A DNA stretch of 64,000 nt from Isoptericola sp. BMS4 (GTDB taxonomy: Bacteria > Actinomycetota > Actinomycetes > Actinomycetales > Cellulomonadaceae): NCBI RefSeq assembly GCF_011634835.1, contig NZ_SIRP01000001.1, positions 900,668 to 964,667 on the forward strand, in the 5' to 3' direction. Below are positions 18,703-26,795 of this stretch, in pieces. The translations under genes and the position numbers were made by a program. The notes under the pieces are model-generated. The model saw only the letters and a program-made list of their open reading frames with translations. It was not told the DNA's origin and ran no database searches. The first letter of the stretch is position 1. The number at the start of each line of letters is the position of its first letter.

Positions 18703-19671
18703 TCAGCCGAGGTGCGCCGCCAGGCGGTCGAGGGCGGCCGGGCCGACGACGTCGTCGGCCTGCAGCGGCACCTCGTCGAGGGGCAGGTGACCCAGCGCCT
18801 CGCGCAGGGTGCGCAGGTGCGCGTCCTCCTGCGCGTGCCGGGCGGCGAGCAGCGCTCCGGCGTCGGCGGGGGAGCGCTTGTTCACGACGAGCCCGCCGAC
18901 GGGCACCCGCAGGCCGTCGAGCTCGGCGCACAGCTCGATCGTCTCGGCGACGGGCAGGCGCTCGGCGGCGAGCACCACGACGAACGCCGTGGTGCCGGCG
19001 TCGGTGAGCACCTCGCGCAGCGTGGCGAACCGCGCGCGCCGGTCCTCCAGGACGCGGCGGATCTCGCCGTCGCGCCGGGCCTCGGCCTCGCCGCGGCCGC
19101 CGAGCATCTGCGCGGCGGCGCCGAGCCGCTCGGAACGGTCGCGTCGGCGCAGCAGCCCGTCGGTCCACGCGCCCATCGTCTCGGGCAGGGTGAGCAGGCG
19201 GGCCGTGTGCCCCGACGGCGCGGTGTCGAAGACGACGAGGTCGTGGCTCGCCAGGCCCTGCTCGACGGCGGTCGCCACCCGCTCCAGCACGGCGGCCTCG
19301 TGGGTGCCGGGCGCGTCGCGGGCCAGGTCGAGGTGGCGGTCCACCTCCCCGGCCAGGTGCGGGGCCACCAGGCGGTGCAGGGTCCGCCGCACCTGCGCCA
19401 GGTGCGCGTCGGCGGTGCGCGCCGGGTCGATCTCGACGCCGTCGAGCAGCCCGCCGCCCGGGAACGGCCCGGCGAGCCGGACGGCGTCGTCCCCGACGGG
19501 CCGCTCCCACAGGTGCCCGAGGTTGTGCGCGGGGTCGGTGGACACGAGGAGCACGCGGCGCCCGGTGCGCGCCTGCGCGAGGGCCACCGCTGAGGCGAGC
19601 GACGTCTTGCCGACGCCGCCCTTGCCGCCGAGGAACAGCACGCGCCGCCGCGCGGCGAGGTCTAGCAGCAC
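18703..19671 (-). CDS. ArsA-family (GET3/MinD-like) ATPase linked to cory-CC-star protein
   Basis: 322 aa with one ATPase domain. Walker A FLGGKGGVGKTSLA has the signature lysine of ArsA/GET3; VLLVSTDPAHNLGHLW is the A' segment, FDTAPSGHTARLL switch II. No cysteine triad for arsenite is seen, and no arsenic genes are nearby, so arsenite export is unlikely. The GTG at 19671 is chosen because it starts close to the P-loop, has GGAG 8 nt upstream, and overlaps the cory-CC-star gene by only 10 bp; an in-frame start at 19719 would overlap by 58 bp. It is the third gene of a cstA operon and may target or energise a membrane client. Confidence 0.8.
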   Translation of the reverse strand: MLLDLAARRRVLFLGGKGGVGKTSLASAVALAQARTGRRVLLVSTDPAHNLGHLWERPVGDDAVRLAGPFPGGGLLDGVEIDPARTADAHLAQVRRTLHRLVAPHLAGEVDRHLDLARDAPGTHEAAVLERVATAVEQGLASHDLVVFDTAPSGHTARLLTLPETMGAWTDGLLRRRDRSERLGAAAQMLGGRGEAEARRDGEIRRVLEDRRARFATLREVLTDAGTTAFVVVLAAERLPVAETIELCAELDGLRVPVGGLVVNKRSPADAGALLAARHAQEDAHLRTLREALGHLPLDEVPLQADDVVGPAALDRLAAHLG

Positions 19672-19925
19672 GACACGTGCTCCAGGGGCGAGCGGTCCAT
19701 GCCCATGCGGGTGTGCCACTCGTGCACGCGCTCCGCGACGAGCGGCAGCAGCTCGACGGTGTAGTACGAGGCCGGGTTGGGCACGCCGAGCGCCTCGGCG
19801 AGGACGACGACGGTGAACAGGTCGTCCTCGTCCCGCCGGGCGCCCGAGAGCGTGCGCCGGTACGGCGCCTCGTAGAGCTCCCGGAGCCCGGCGGACACCC
19901 CGCGCAAGCGGTCGCGCACGGTCAC
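19662..19925 (-). CDS. Cory-CC-star family small protein
   Basis: 87 aa. It reads LRELYEAPYRRTLSGARRDE, then NPASYYTVELLP, and ends in SCC directly at the stop codon. A C-terminal Cys-Cys followed by the stop gives the family its name; the family is known next to ArsA-like ATPases and CstA transporters. The role is unknown. The terminal cysteines could bind metal or be modified. The GTG at 19925 lies 4 bp after the cstA stop. It sits between a peptide/pyruvate transporter gene and an ATPase gene, which suggests a three-part system. Confidence 0.75.
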   Translation of the reverse strand: MTVRDRLRGVSAGLRELYEAPYRRTLSGARRDEDDLFTVVVLAEALGVPNPASYYTVELLPLVAERVHEWHTRMGMDRSPLEHVSCC

Positions 19926-19929
19926 GACG

Positions 19930-21645
19930 TCACGCCCGCTCGTCGCCTCCGCCGGCCGACGACGCCAGCACCGGCTCGTCCGTCTCGGGGTCGAAGTCGC
20001 CCCGGCGCGCCGCGCGCATGGCGATCGCGGACTCCAGCGCCACCCACAGGGACGCGACGAGGATGACGACGTCCAGGCCGAGCAGCAGCCAGCTGCGGTC
20101 CGCCCAGAAGGTGCCGAGCTGCACGACCAGCGCGTAGATCGACATGACGAGCACGAAGACCAGCGGGACGAGCACGGGCAGCGGGTTGCGCTTCTTGCGC
20201 AGCAGGACCACCGCGACGATCGCGAGGGTCAGCGACGCCAGGAGCTGGTTGGTGGTGCCGAACAGCGGCCAGATGAGCAGCCCGCCGGAGCCGTCCCCGC
20301 CGGCGCTGAACGTCAGGCCGACCGCGACGACGAGCACGATCACGGTGGCCCAGCCCTTGGGGACCCGGACCCCGAGGACCTCGCCGGCCTCCTGCACGAC
20401 GAACCGCTGCAGGCGCACGCCCGTGTCCATGGTGGTGGCGGCGAACAGCACCGCCATCGTCGCGAGGATCGTCGCCGACAGCGAGGCGGGGATGCCCAGG
20501 CCCGCGTTGACGATGGAGGCGCCGCCCGAGACGAACGCGGACACGCCGCCCTCGTTGAAGGCGCTGTACACGGCCTCCCAGTCGGCGAGGGTCCGGTAGC
20601 CGGCCGTGGCGGCGATGATCGCGCCGAGCGCCAGCATGCCCTCGCCGACCGCGCCGAAGTAGCCGACGAACCGGCCGTCGGTCTCGGAGTCGAGCTGCTT
20701 GGCCGACGTGCCCGACGCGACCATGCCGTGGAAGCCGGAGATGGCGCCGCAGGCGATGGTGACGAACAGCAGCGGCACCAGGCTCGGCGTGCCCTCGGGC
20801 ACGTCCTGGTTGATCGCGGGGGCCACGACGGCCGGGCTGGCGAACAGCACGGACAGGTAGAGGATCCCCAGGCCGATGAACAGCTGCACGCCGTTGATGT
20901 AGTCGCGCGGCTGCAGCAGCACCCACACCGGCAGCAGCGAGGCGATGCCCGCGTAGACGAACAGGGCCACGATCCAGAACGTGGCGGGGGACATCCCGAG
21001 GACCGGGTCCGGCAGCACGACCGGGAACCGGTCGCCGACGACGATCAGCGTGTACAGCGCGACGACGCCGATCACGGTGGTGACCAGCAGGTTGATCTTC
21101 CAGCGGTAGATCATCTGGCCGATGACCGCGGCGACGACGATCGCGCCCCAGACGGGGATGACCGACGACGGGGTCGAGATCAGCAGGTTCTTGATGACGG
21201 TGGCGAACGCCGCCACGACCATGAGCAGCAGCAGGAAGATGACGACGAGGAACAGGTTGCGGCCCCGCGCTCCGATGTAGCGGCCGGAGAGCATGCCCAT
21301 CGACTGGCCCCGGTTGCGCACGGACGCCCACAGGGCACCCATGTCGTGCATGCCGGCGAAGAAGACGGTGCCGAGCGTGACCCACAGGAACGCGGGCAGC
21401 CAGCCCCAGATGACGGCCACCGCCGGCCCGACGATCGGGGCGGCGCCCGCGACGGAGGTGAAGTGGTGCCCCCACAGCACGAACTTGTTGGTGGGGACGT
21501 AGTCCACCCCGTCGGACAGCTCGTGGGCGGGGGTGCGGAAGCCCGCGGCGAGCCGGTAGACGCGCCTGCCGAGGTACTTCGAGTACAGGAAGTACCCGGC
21601 CAGCATCATCGCCAGCCCCACCAGCATGAGGACCAGGGAGTTCAT
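19930..21645 (-). CDS. cstA: Carbon starvation protein A (peptide/pyruvate transporter family)
   Basis: 571 aa, some 16-18 hydrophobic segments. Family signatures include DYVPTNKFVLWGHHFTSVAG, AGAAPIVGPAVAVIWGW, FFAGMHDMGALWASVRNRG, and ISGFHGMVASGTSAKQL. CstA proteins import peptides or pyruvate when carbon runs short. The C-terminus is hydrophilic (about 40 residues). It heads an operon with the cory-CC-star and ArsA genes and is divergent from hppA across 291 bp that hold a CRP-type GTGA-N6-TCAC site. E. coli cstA is cAMP-CRP controlled, so similar control here is plausible. Confidence 0.94.
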   Translation of the reverse strand: MNSLVLMLVGLAMMLAGYFLYSKYLGRRVYRLAAGFRTPAHELSDGVDYVPTNKFVLWGHHFTSVAGAAPIVGPAVAVIWGWLPAFLWVTLGTVFFAGMHDMGALWASVRNRGQSMGMLSGRYIGARGRNLFLVVIFLLLLMVVAAFATVIKNLLISTPSSVIPVWGAIVVAAVIGQMIYRWKINLLVTTVIGVVALYTLIVVGDRFPVVLPDPVLGMSPATFWIVALFVYAGIASLLPVWVLLQPRDYINGVQLFIGLGILYLSVLFASPAVVAPAINQDVPEGTPSLVPLLFVTIACGAISGFHGMVASGTSAKQLDSETDGRFVGYFGAVGEGMLALGAIIAATAGYRTLADWEAVYSAFNEGGVSAFVSGGASIVNAGLGIPASLSATILATMAVLFAATTMDTGVRLQRFVVQEAGEVLGVRVPKGWATVIVLVVAVGLTFSAGGDGSGGLLIWPLFGTTNQLLASLTLAIVAVVLLRKKRNPLPVLVPLVFVLVMSIYALVVQLGTFWADRSWLLLGLDVVILVASLWVALESAIAMRAARRGDFDPETDEPVLASSAGGGDERA

Positions 21646-21788
21646 GGGTTCGTTCCGTTCTGTCGCCGTCGACGCCGGGGGCGTCCGAGGAGGACGCCCG
21701 GGGGATTCTAGGGCGTCGGCGGGGTGCCCCGGCGCCGGTCGGTGAGCGCGCCGTCGGCCCGCCCGACGCCGGCACCCGCGGGCCCGTG

Positions 21789-21818
21789 TTCGTGACGGCC
21801 GTCACATGTGAGTAGACT
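21789..21818 (+). promoter_or_regulatory. Putative hppA promoter with CRP/GlxR-type palindrome
   Basis: TTCGTG (21789-21794), 18-bp spacer, TAGACT (21813-21818). The palindrome GTGACGGCCGTCAC at 21792-21805 overlaps the -35 box and matches the CRP core GTGA-N6-TCAC exactly. The 291-bp region is shared with the divergent cstA start 147 bp away. Both genes could be controlled from this site. Confidence 0.5.
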
Positions 21819-21936
21819 CGCGCGCATCCCGCCGTCAACGGTGCCGGCGGGACCTTCCGTTCCTGCGGTCGGAAGCCCCACCGGGCGGCGTCGGCGGAGC
21901 GGCAGGACCAGGACTGCAGCACGTCGAGGAGGACGG

Positions 21937-24216
21937 ATGCTCACGCTCGGATCCAGCAGCATCACGATCGTCGTGGTCATCGCCGTCGTGGCGCTGGCCG
22001 CCCTGGTGTGCGCGGCCGCCCTGCGCAGGCAGGTGCTGGCGGCGCCCGAGGGGTCCCCGGGCATGCAGGACATCGCCCACGGCGTGCAGGAGGGGGCGTC
22101 CGCGTACCTGAACCGCCAGTTCCGCACCCTGGCGCTGTTCGCCGTCGTCGTGTTCGCGCTGCTGTTCCTGCTGCCCGGCGACGGCGGGGTGCGGGTCGGC
22201 CGGTCCGTCGCGTTCCTCGTGGGTGCCGGCTTCTCCGCGGCGATCGGGTACCTCGGCATGTGGCTCGCCGTCCGCGCCAACGTGCGCGTCGCGGCGGCCG
22301 CCACCCGGCCCGACGGCCGGTCGGCCGGCGCGCGCATCGCGTTCCGCACCGGCGGCGTGGTCGGCATGTCCGTGGTCGGCCTCGGCCTGCTGGGCGCCGC
22401 GCTCGTCGTGCTCGTCTACCGGTCCGACGCTCCCGCGGTGCTGGAGGGCTTCGGCTTCGGCGCCGCGCTGCTGGCGATGTTCATGCGCGTCGGCGGCGGC
22501 ATCTTCACCAAGGCTGCCGACGTCGGGGCGGACCTCGTCGGCAAGGTCGAGCAGGGCATCCCCGAGGACGACCCACGCAACGCCGCCACCATCGCCGACA
22601 ACGTGGGCGACAACGTCGGCGACTGCGCCGGCATGGCCGCCGACCTCTTCGAGTCCTACGCCGTCACCCTCGTGGCCGCCCTCATCCTCGGCAAGGCCGC
22701 CATGGGCGAGCAGGGCCTCGTCTTCCCGCTGATCGTCACCGCGATCGGCGCGTTCGTCGCGCTGCTCGGCGTGCTCGTCACCCGGGTGCGCGGCAACGAG
22801 AACGGGCTCGCCGCCATCAACCGCGGCTTCTACCTGTCGGCCGTCGTGGGCGCGATCCTCGCCGCGATCGCCGCGTTCGTGTACCTGCCCGGCTCCTTCG
22901 ACCAGCTCGCCGGCACCGCCGACCTCGGCGACGTCACCGCCGACCCGCGCGTCGTCGCGTCGCTCGCCGTCGTCATCGGCGTCGTGCTCGCCGGCGTCAT
23001 CCTGTGGATCACCGGCTACTTCACGGGCACCACGTCCAAGCCGACGCTGCACGTGGCCGCGACGTCGCGCACCGGCGCCGCGACCGTCGTGCTGTCCGGC
23101 ATCGGGGTGGGCTTCGAGTCCGCCGTCTACACCGCGGGCATCGTCGCCGCCGCGATCTGCGGCGTCTTCCTGCTGGCCGGCGGGTCCCTCTGGCTCGCGC
23201 TGTTCCTCGTGGCGCTCGCGGGCTGCGGCCTGCTCACCACGGTCGGCGTGATCGTCGCCATGGACACCTTCGGCCCCGTCAGCGACAACGCGCAGGGCAT
23301 CGCGGAGATGTCCGGCGAGGTCGACGACGAGGGCGCGCAGATCCTCACCGACCTGGACGCCGTCGGCAACACCACGAAGGCCATCACCAAGGGCATCGCG
23401 ATCGCGACGGCCGTGCTCGCGGCCACGGCCCTGTTCGGCTCGTACGCCGATGCCGTGGAGGGCGCGCTCGCGGACGTCGCGGAGATGGGCGGCGGGCTGG
23501 TGCCCGCGATGCTCAGCTTCGAGATCATCTCGCCGGTGACCCTGGTGGGTGTGATCCTCGGCGCGGCGACCGTGTTCCTGTTCTCCGGGCTCGCGATCGA
23601 CGCCGTGACCCGCGCCGCCGGCGCGATCGTCTTCGAGGTGCGCCGCCAGTTCCGCGAGCACCCCGGCATCATGACGTACGACGAGCGCCCCGAGTACGGC
23701 AAGGTCGTGGACATCTGCACCAAGGACTCGCTGCGCGAGCTCGCGACGCCCGGTCTGCTCGCGGCGTTCGCGCCCATCGCGGTCGGCTTCGGCCTCGGCG
23801 TCGGCCCGCTGGCCGGGTTCCTCGCCGGCGCCATCGGCGCGGGCGTGCTCATGGCCGTCTTCCTCGCCAACTCCGGCGGCGCCTGGGACAACGCGAAGAA
23901 GATCGTGGAGGACGGCGCCTACGGCGGCAAGGGCTCGGAGGCGCACGAGGCGACGATCATCGGCGACACCGTCGGCGACCCGTTCAAGGACACCGCGGGC
24001 CCGGCGATCAACCCCCTCATCAAGGTGATGAACCTGGTCTCCGTGCTCATCGCGCCGGCCGTGGTGATGATGAGCGTGCCGGCCGACGCCAACCACGGGG
24101 TCCGCATCGCCATCGCCGTGGCGGCCGCCGCCGTCGCCTTCGGCGCGGTCGTCGTCTCCCGGCTGCGCGCCGCCCGGGTGGACCGCGAGCAGGCCACGGA
24201 GGCCCTCCGCGTCTGA
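21937..24216 (+). CDS. hppA: Membrane-bound proton-pumping pyrophosphatase (K+-independent type)
   Basis: 759 aa, about 16 membrane helices. It couples hydrolysis of pyrophosphate to H+ export. The substrate loop GGGIFTKAADVGADLVGKVE (about residues 186-205) and EDDPRNAATIADNVGDNVGD hold the Mg-PPi-binding acids. GNTTKAITKG has Lys at residue 481, where K+-dependent enzymes have Ala; Lys there marks the K+-independent H+-pumping class. A GAGGAGG ribosome site precedes the ATG. It is monocistronic, divergent from cstA, and ends at a perfect 62-bp palindrome. Confidence 0.96.
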   Translation: MLTLGSSSITIVVVIAVVALAALVCAAALRRQVLAAPEGSPGMQDIAHGVQEGASAYLNRQFRTLALFAVVVFALLFLLPGDGGVRVGRSVAFLVGAGFSAAIGYLGMWLAVRANVRVAAAATRPDGRSAGARIAFRTGGVVGMSVVGLGLLGAALVVLVYRSDAPAVLEGFGFGAALLAMFMRVGGGIFTKAADVGADLVGKVEQGIPEDDPRNAATIADNVGDNVGDCAGMAADLFESYAVTLVAALILGKAAMGEQGLVFPLIVTAIGAFVALLGVLVTRVRGNENGLAAINRGFYLSAVVGAILAAIAAFVYLPGSFDQLAGTADLGDVTADPRVVASLAVVIGVVLAGVILWITGYFTGTTSKPTLHVAATSRTGAATVVLSGIGVGFESAVYTAGIVAAAICGVFLLAGGSLWLALFLVALAGCGLLTTVGVIVAMDTFGPVSDNAQGIAEMSGEVDDEGAQILTDLDAVGNTTKAITKGIAIATAVLAATALFGSYADAVEGALADVAEMGGGLVPAMLSFEIISPVTLVGVILGAATVFLFSGLAIDAVTRAAGAIVFEVRRQFREHPGIMTYDERPEYGKVVDICTKDSLRELATPGLLAAFAPIAVGFGLGVGPLAGFLAGAIGAGVLMAVFLANSGGAWDNAKKIVEDGAYGGKGSEAHEATIIGDTVGDPFKDTAGPAINPLIKVMNLVSVLIAPAVVMMSVPADANHGVRIAIAVAAAAVAFGAVVVSRLRAARVDREQATEALRV

Positions 24217-24225
24217 CCCGAGCCC

Positions 24226-24287
24226 GCTGTGGGTACGACGATGGCGTCCGATCAGGCCTGATCGGACGCCATCGTCGTACCCACAGC
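24226..24287. terminator. Perfect 62-bp palindrome without loop (family copy 2)
   Basis: Arms 24226-24256 and 24257-24287 match at all 31 positions with no spacer. The outer part GTGGGTACGACGATGGCGT resembles the palindromes at 734 and 35389, but the centre (CGATCAGGCCTGATCG) differs. It lies between convergent hppA and the first DinB-like gene, so it can end transcription from both sides. No T-tract. Confidence 0.78.
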
Positions 24288-24301
24288 ACTGCGGGGCGTG
24301 G

Positions 24302-24868
24302 CTACGCGCCGGTGCGGCCGTCGATGCACTCGCGGAGCAGGTCGGCGTGCCCGGCATGGCGGGCGTACTCCTCGACGAGGTGCTCGAGGATGTCGCGCAC
24401 GGGCACCTGCCGACCGCGGTGCTCGACCGTCCGGCCCATGTCCGCGTCGGTCTGCGTGGCGAGCCACGCGTCCGCGGCCTCCGTCTCGCGCCGCCAGGTG
24501 GCCCAGGCCTCCTCGACGACGGCCGGGTCCGCGACGGCACCGTCGAAGACCGCGTCGGGCGCGCTGTCGGCGTCGTAGAGCATCGGCAGGTGCGCGTCGC
24601 CCTGCAGCACGCGGCGGAACCACATGTGCTCCACCCCCGCCAGGTGCCGCAGGAGCCCCAGCAGGCAGAGGGTGGACGGCGGCACGGAACGGCGGGCGAG
24701 CTGCTCGGCGTCGAGTCCCTCGCACTTCATCGCGATCGTCTCGCGGTACGACTTGAGGTAGTACCAGTGGGTCTGCAGCTCGCCGACGGGCTCGGCCCAC
24801 CGCTCGCGGGGGTCCTGGGCGGGGTCCGTCCCCGCGTCGGGGGCCTGTCGCTGCGTCGCGTCGCTCAT
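24302..24868 (-). CDS. DinB-superfamily (DUF664-like) protein, copy 1
   Basis: 188 aa four-helix-bundle protein. GLDAEQLARRSVPPSTLCLL, GLLRHLAGVEHMWFRRVL and ILEHLVEEYARHAGHADLLR match the DinB/DUF664 pattern; the histidines in HLAGVEH, and HAGHAD are the usual metal ligands. Related proteins include mycothiol- and bacillithiol-dependent transferases, but a function here is unproven. ATG 24868 is used. The gene is a paralogue of the next one, 56 bp upstream in transcription order, with about half the residues shared across the core. Confidence 0.78.
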   Translation of the reverse strand: MSDATQRQAPDAGTDPAQDPRERWAEPVGELQTHWYYLKSYRETIAMKCEGLDAEQLARRSVPPSTLCLLGLLRHLAGVEHMWFRRVLQGDAHLPMLYDADSAPDAVFDGAVADPAVVEEAWATWRRETEAADAWLATQTDADMGRTVEHRGRQVPVRDILEHLVEEYARHAGHADLLRECIDGRTGA

Positions 24869-24924
24869 GCGCACATCCCAGCCGTCGACAGGGGCGGGGC
24901 GCAAGCCGATACCCGCCGGGGTGG

Positions 24925-25446
24925 CTACTGGCCGGTGCGGCCGTCCAGGCACTCGCGCAGCAGGTCGACGTGGCCCATGTGCCGGGCGTATTCCTCGAGC
25001 AGGTGGAGCAGCACGTCGCGGGCCTCGACGGTCGCGCCGTCGAACGGGACCTCGCGGTCCAGGTCCTCGCCGACCATCCAGTCGTCGGAGGCCTCCACGG
25101 CGGCGTGCCACGCGCCCCAGGCCTCCGCGACGCACGTCTCGTCCGGCAGGGCCCCGTCGAAGTCGACGTCGGGGTAGCCGGGCATCTCGAACGGGCCGTG
25201 GCCGGGCTTGCCCTGCAGCACGCGGTGGAACCAGTAGTGCTCCACGTTCGCCAGGTGGCGCACGAGGCCGAGCAGGGACAGGGACGACGGTGGCACCGCC
25301 CGCCGCGCCATCTGCGACGCGTCCAGCCCCTCGCACTTGAGCACCAGGGTCATGCGGTACCGGCACAGGTACTCCCAGACGGTCTCCTTCTCGCCCACAG
25401 GGTCGACGCCGGTCACGCGCGGGTCGTGCTGGGGGTCGACCCACAT
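24925..25446 (-). CDS. DinB-superfamily (DUF664-like) protein, copy 2
   Basis: 173 aa. It has the same blocks as copy 1: CEGLDASQMARRAVPPSSLS, GLVRHLANVEHYWFHRVLQG, and VLLHLLEEYARHMGHVDLLR, ending in DGRTGQ where copy 1 ends DGRTGA. The metal-ligand histidines are conserved. The ATG at 25446 is the first in the conserved frame. A tandem duplication of an ancestral gene is the likely origin; divergence shows it is not recent. The pair is probably one operon ending at the palindrome at 24226. Confidence 0.78.
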   Translation of the reverse strand: MWVDPQHDPRVTGVDPVGEKETVWEYLCRYRMTLVLKCEGLDASQMARRAVPPSSLSLLGLVRHLANVEHYWFHRVLQGKPGHGPFEMPGYPDVDFDGALPDETCVAEAWGAWHAAVEASDDWMVGEDLDREVPFDGATVEARDVLLHLLEEYARHMGHVDLLRECLDGRTGQ

Positions 25447-25534
25447 ACCGGGAGCAGTTCGTGTCACGCGCAAAATGTGGCCGAACAGCGGCGTCGGGTC
25501 AAGCCTCGACCGGCGCCGGGTACTCTTCGCGGAC

Positions 25535-26101
25535 ATGGGAGCGAGACGGACGAGGCGGGGCTCCCGCCGGCGTCGTCCACCGCGCTGGCACGCCCGGCCG
25601 CTGCCCCGGGTGCTGGCCCGGCCCCCGGTGCTCACGGCGAGCGGGGCGCTGGCGCTCGCCCTGGGTCTTGGCGCGGGGCTCGCGGCGGGTGCCGTCGCCG
25701 GCCCCGATGCCGGGCACCAGGGCGCGGTCGCGCCGGCGTCGTGCGCCGAGGCGAAGGACGCGTGGGCGCGCGCGGCGCAGGCGCAGCTGCGGCTGTCGGC
25801 CGACGAGCCGGCGACGCTGCAGCGCGGGTTCCGCGACGCGCGCGACGCCCTGTCCGCCGTCCGGCCCCCGGCCGCGGTCGCGGACGACTGGGACGTCGTG
25901 CTCGGATACCTCTCCGCGGTCACCGACGCCGTGGAGGAGGAGGTCGCCGGCGCCCACGGCGCCGGGCAGGACCCGGAGGCGGTGGCGGCCGCCGTCGCGA
26001 GCGCGATGGGCGACCTGGACACGACGGCGATGACCGCGGCGTCCGGACGGATCACGGCCTTCCTCAAGGAGGACTGCGGGGCGGCCGGCGACGGCGCCTG
26101 A
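25535..26101 (+). CDS. Small exported protein, paralogue 1 of 3
   Basis: 188 aa. A very basic N-terminus (RRTRRGSRRRRPPRWHARPL) leads into a hydrophobic helix (LTASGALALALGLGAGLAAG), a long signal peptide or anchor. The mature part is helical, with one Cys near its start (PASCAEAKDAWARAAQAQLR), the core PPAAVADDWDVVLGYLSAVT and a Cys near the end (FLKEDCG). The same plan is found in the proteins at 26148 and 28505. TACTCT (25521-25526) 8 nt before the ATG suggests a leaderless transcript. No function is known to me. Confidence 0.65.
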   Translation: MGARRTRRGSRRRRPPRWHARPLPRVLARPPVLTASGALALALGLGAGLAAGAVAGPDAGHQGAVAPASCAEAKDAWARAAQAQLRLSADEPATLQRGFRDARDALSAVRPPAAVADDWDVVLGYLSAVTDAVEEEVAGAHGAGQDPEAVAAAVASAMGDLDTTAMTAASGRITAFLKEDCGAAGDGA

Positions 26102-26147
26102 GCAGGACGACTTTCCCTCGCGCGGGCGCGTGGTTCACCATATAGGG

Positions 26148-26795
26148 ATGCATCGGCCCCGCCAGTCCCTCCGTCGCCCGTCGACGCTCGCCGCCCTCGT
26201 CGGCCTGGTGAGCGTCGCCGCCCTCGCCGGGGCGTGCGGCGGACCGGCCGAGGACGCCGAGCCCCTCGCCGAGCCGGCCCCCGCCGTCTCCGTCCCCGGG
26301 GACCTGACGATGAGCGGTGCGGGCGGCGAGGAGACCACGAAGTCCGCGGCGGCGACCGACGACGAGGGCACCGGGAGCGAGAGCGACGCCGAGGCGTCCG
26401 AGAGCCCGTCCGCGTCGCCGAGCCCCGACGCCGAGGGCGAGGACGTCGACCCCGAGCGCTGCGCCCTGATGCAGGAGGCGTGGTCGTCGACGAACCGGGC
26501 GCTCGTCCAGCTCGACGCCAGCGCCGGCCACCCGCGGACCCTCGTGGAGAGCTTCCGCGCCGGGAACCGGGCCATGACGTCCGCGGAGCCGACGGAGGGC
26601 GTCGCGACGGCCTGGGGCACCATGTCCGACTACCTGGGCGCCGCGGTGGACGCCTTCGAGGACGTCGACGAGGACGACGCCGACGCCGTGAGCAGCGCGA
26701 TGGCGGACGCCGTCACCGCGGACGACACGGCCGAGGCCGCGGCCGCCGGCCAGGAGGTCACCGAGTACCTCGCGACGACGTGCTCCGCGGGGTGA
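26148..26795 (+). CDS. Small lipoprotein-like exported protein, paralogue 2 of 3
   Basis: 215 aa from the ATG at 26148. A signal peptide (LAALVGLVSVAALAGACGG) ends in LAGAC, a non-standard lipobox. A 75-residue acidic Ser/Glu/Asp linker follows, then the shared domain: PERCALMQEAWSSTNRALVQ, GVATAWGTMSDYLGAAVDAF and YLATTCSAG with the two conserved cysteines. TATAGG lies just upstream of the ATG. The stop overlaps the methyltransferase start by 4 bp, an unexpected coupling of an exported protein with a cytosolic enzyme. Function unknown. Confidence 0.68.
   Translation: MHRPRQSLRRPSTLAALVGLVSVAALAGACGGPAEDAEPLAEPAPAVSVPGDLTMSGAGGEETTKSAAATDDEGTGSESDAEASESPSASPSPDAEGEDVDPERCALMQEAWSSTNRALVQLDASAGHPRTLVESFRAGNRAMTSAEPTEGVATAWGTMSDYLGAAVDAFEDVDEDDADAVSSAMADAVTADDTAEAAAAGQEVTEYLATTCSAG

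Noticed and set aside
18703..19671. Arsenite efflux ATPase
   Set aside because: No arsenite-binding cysteines, only one ATPase domain, and no ArsB, ArsC or ArsR nearby; the cory-CC-star context is the better guide.
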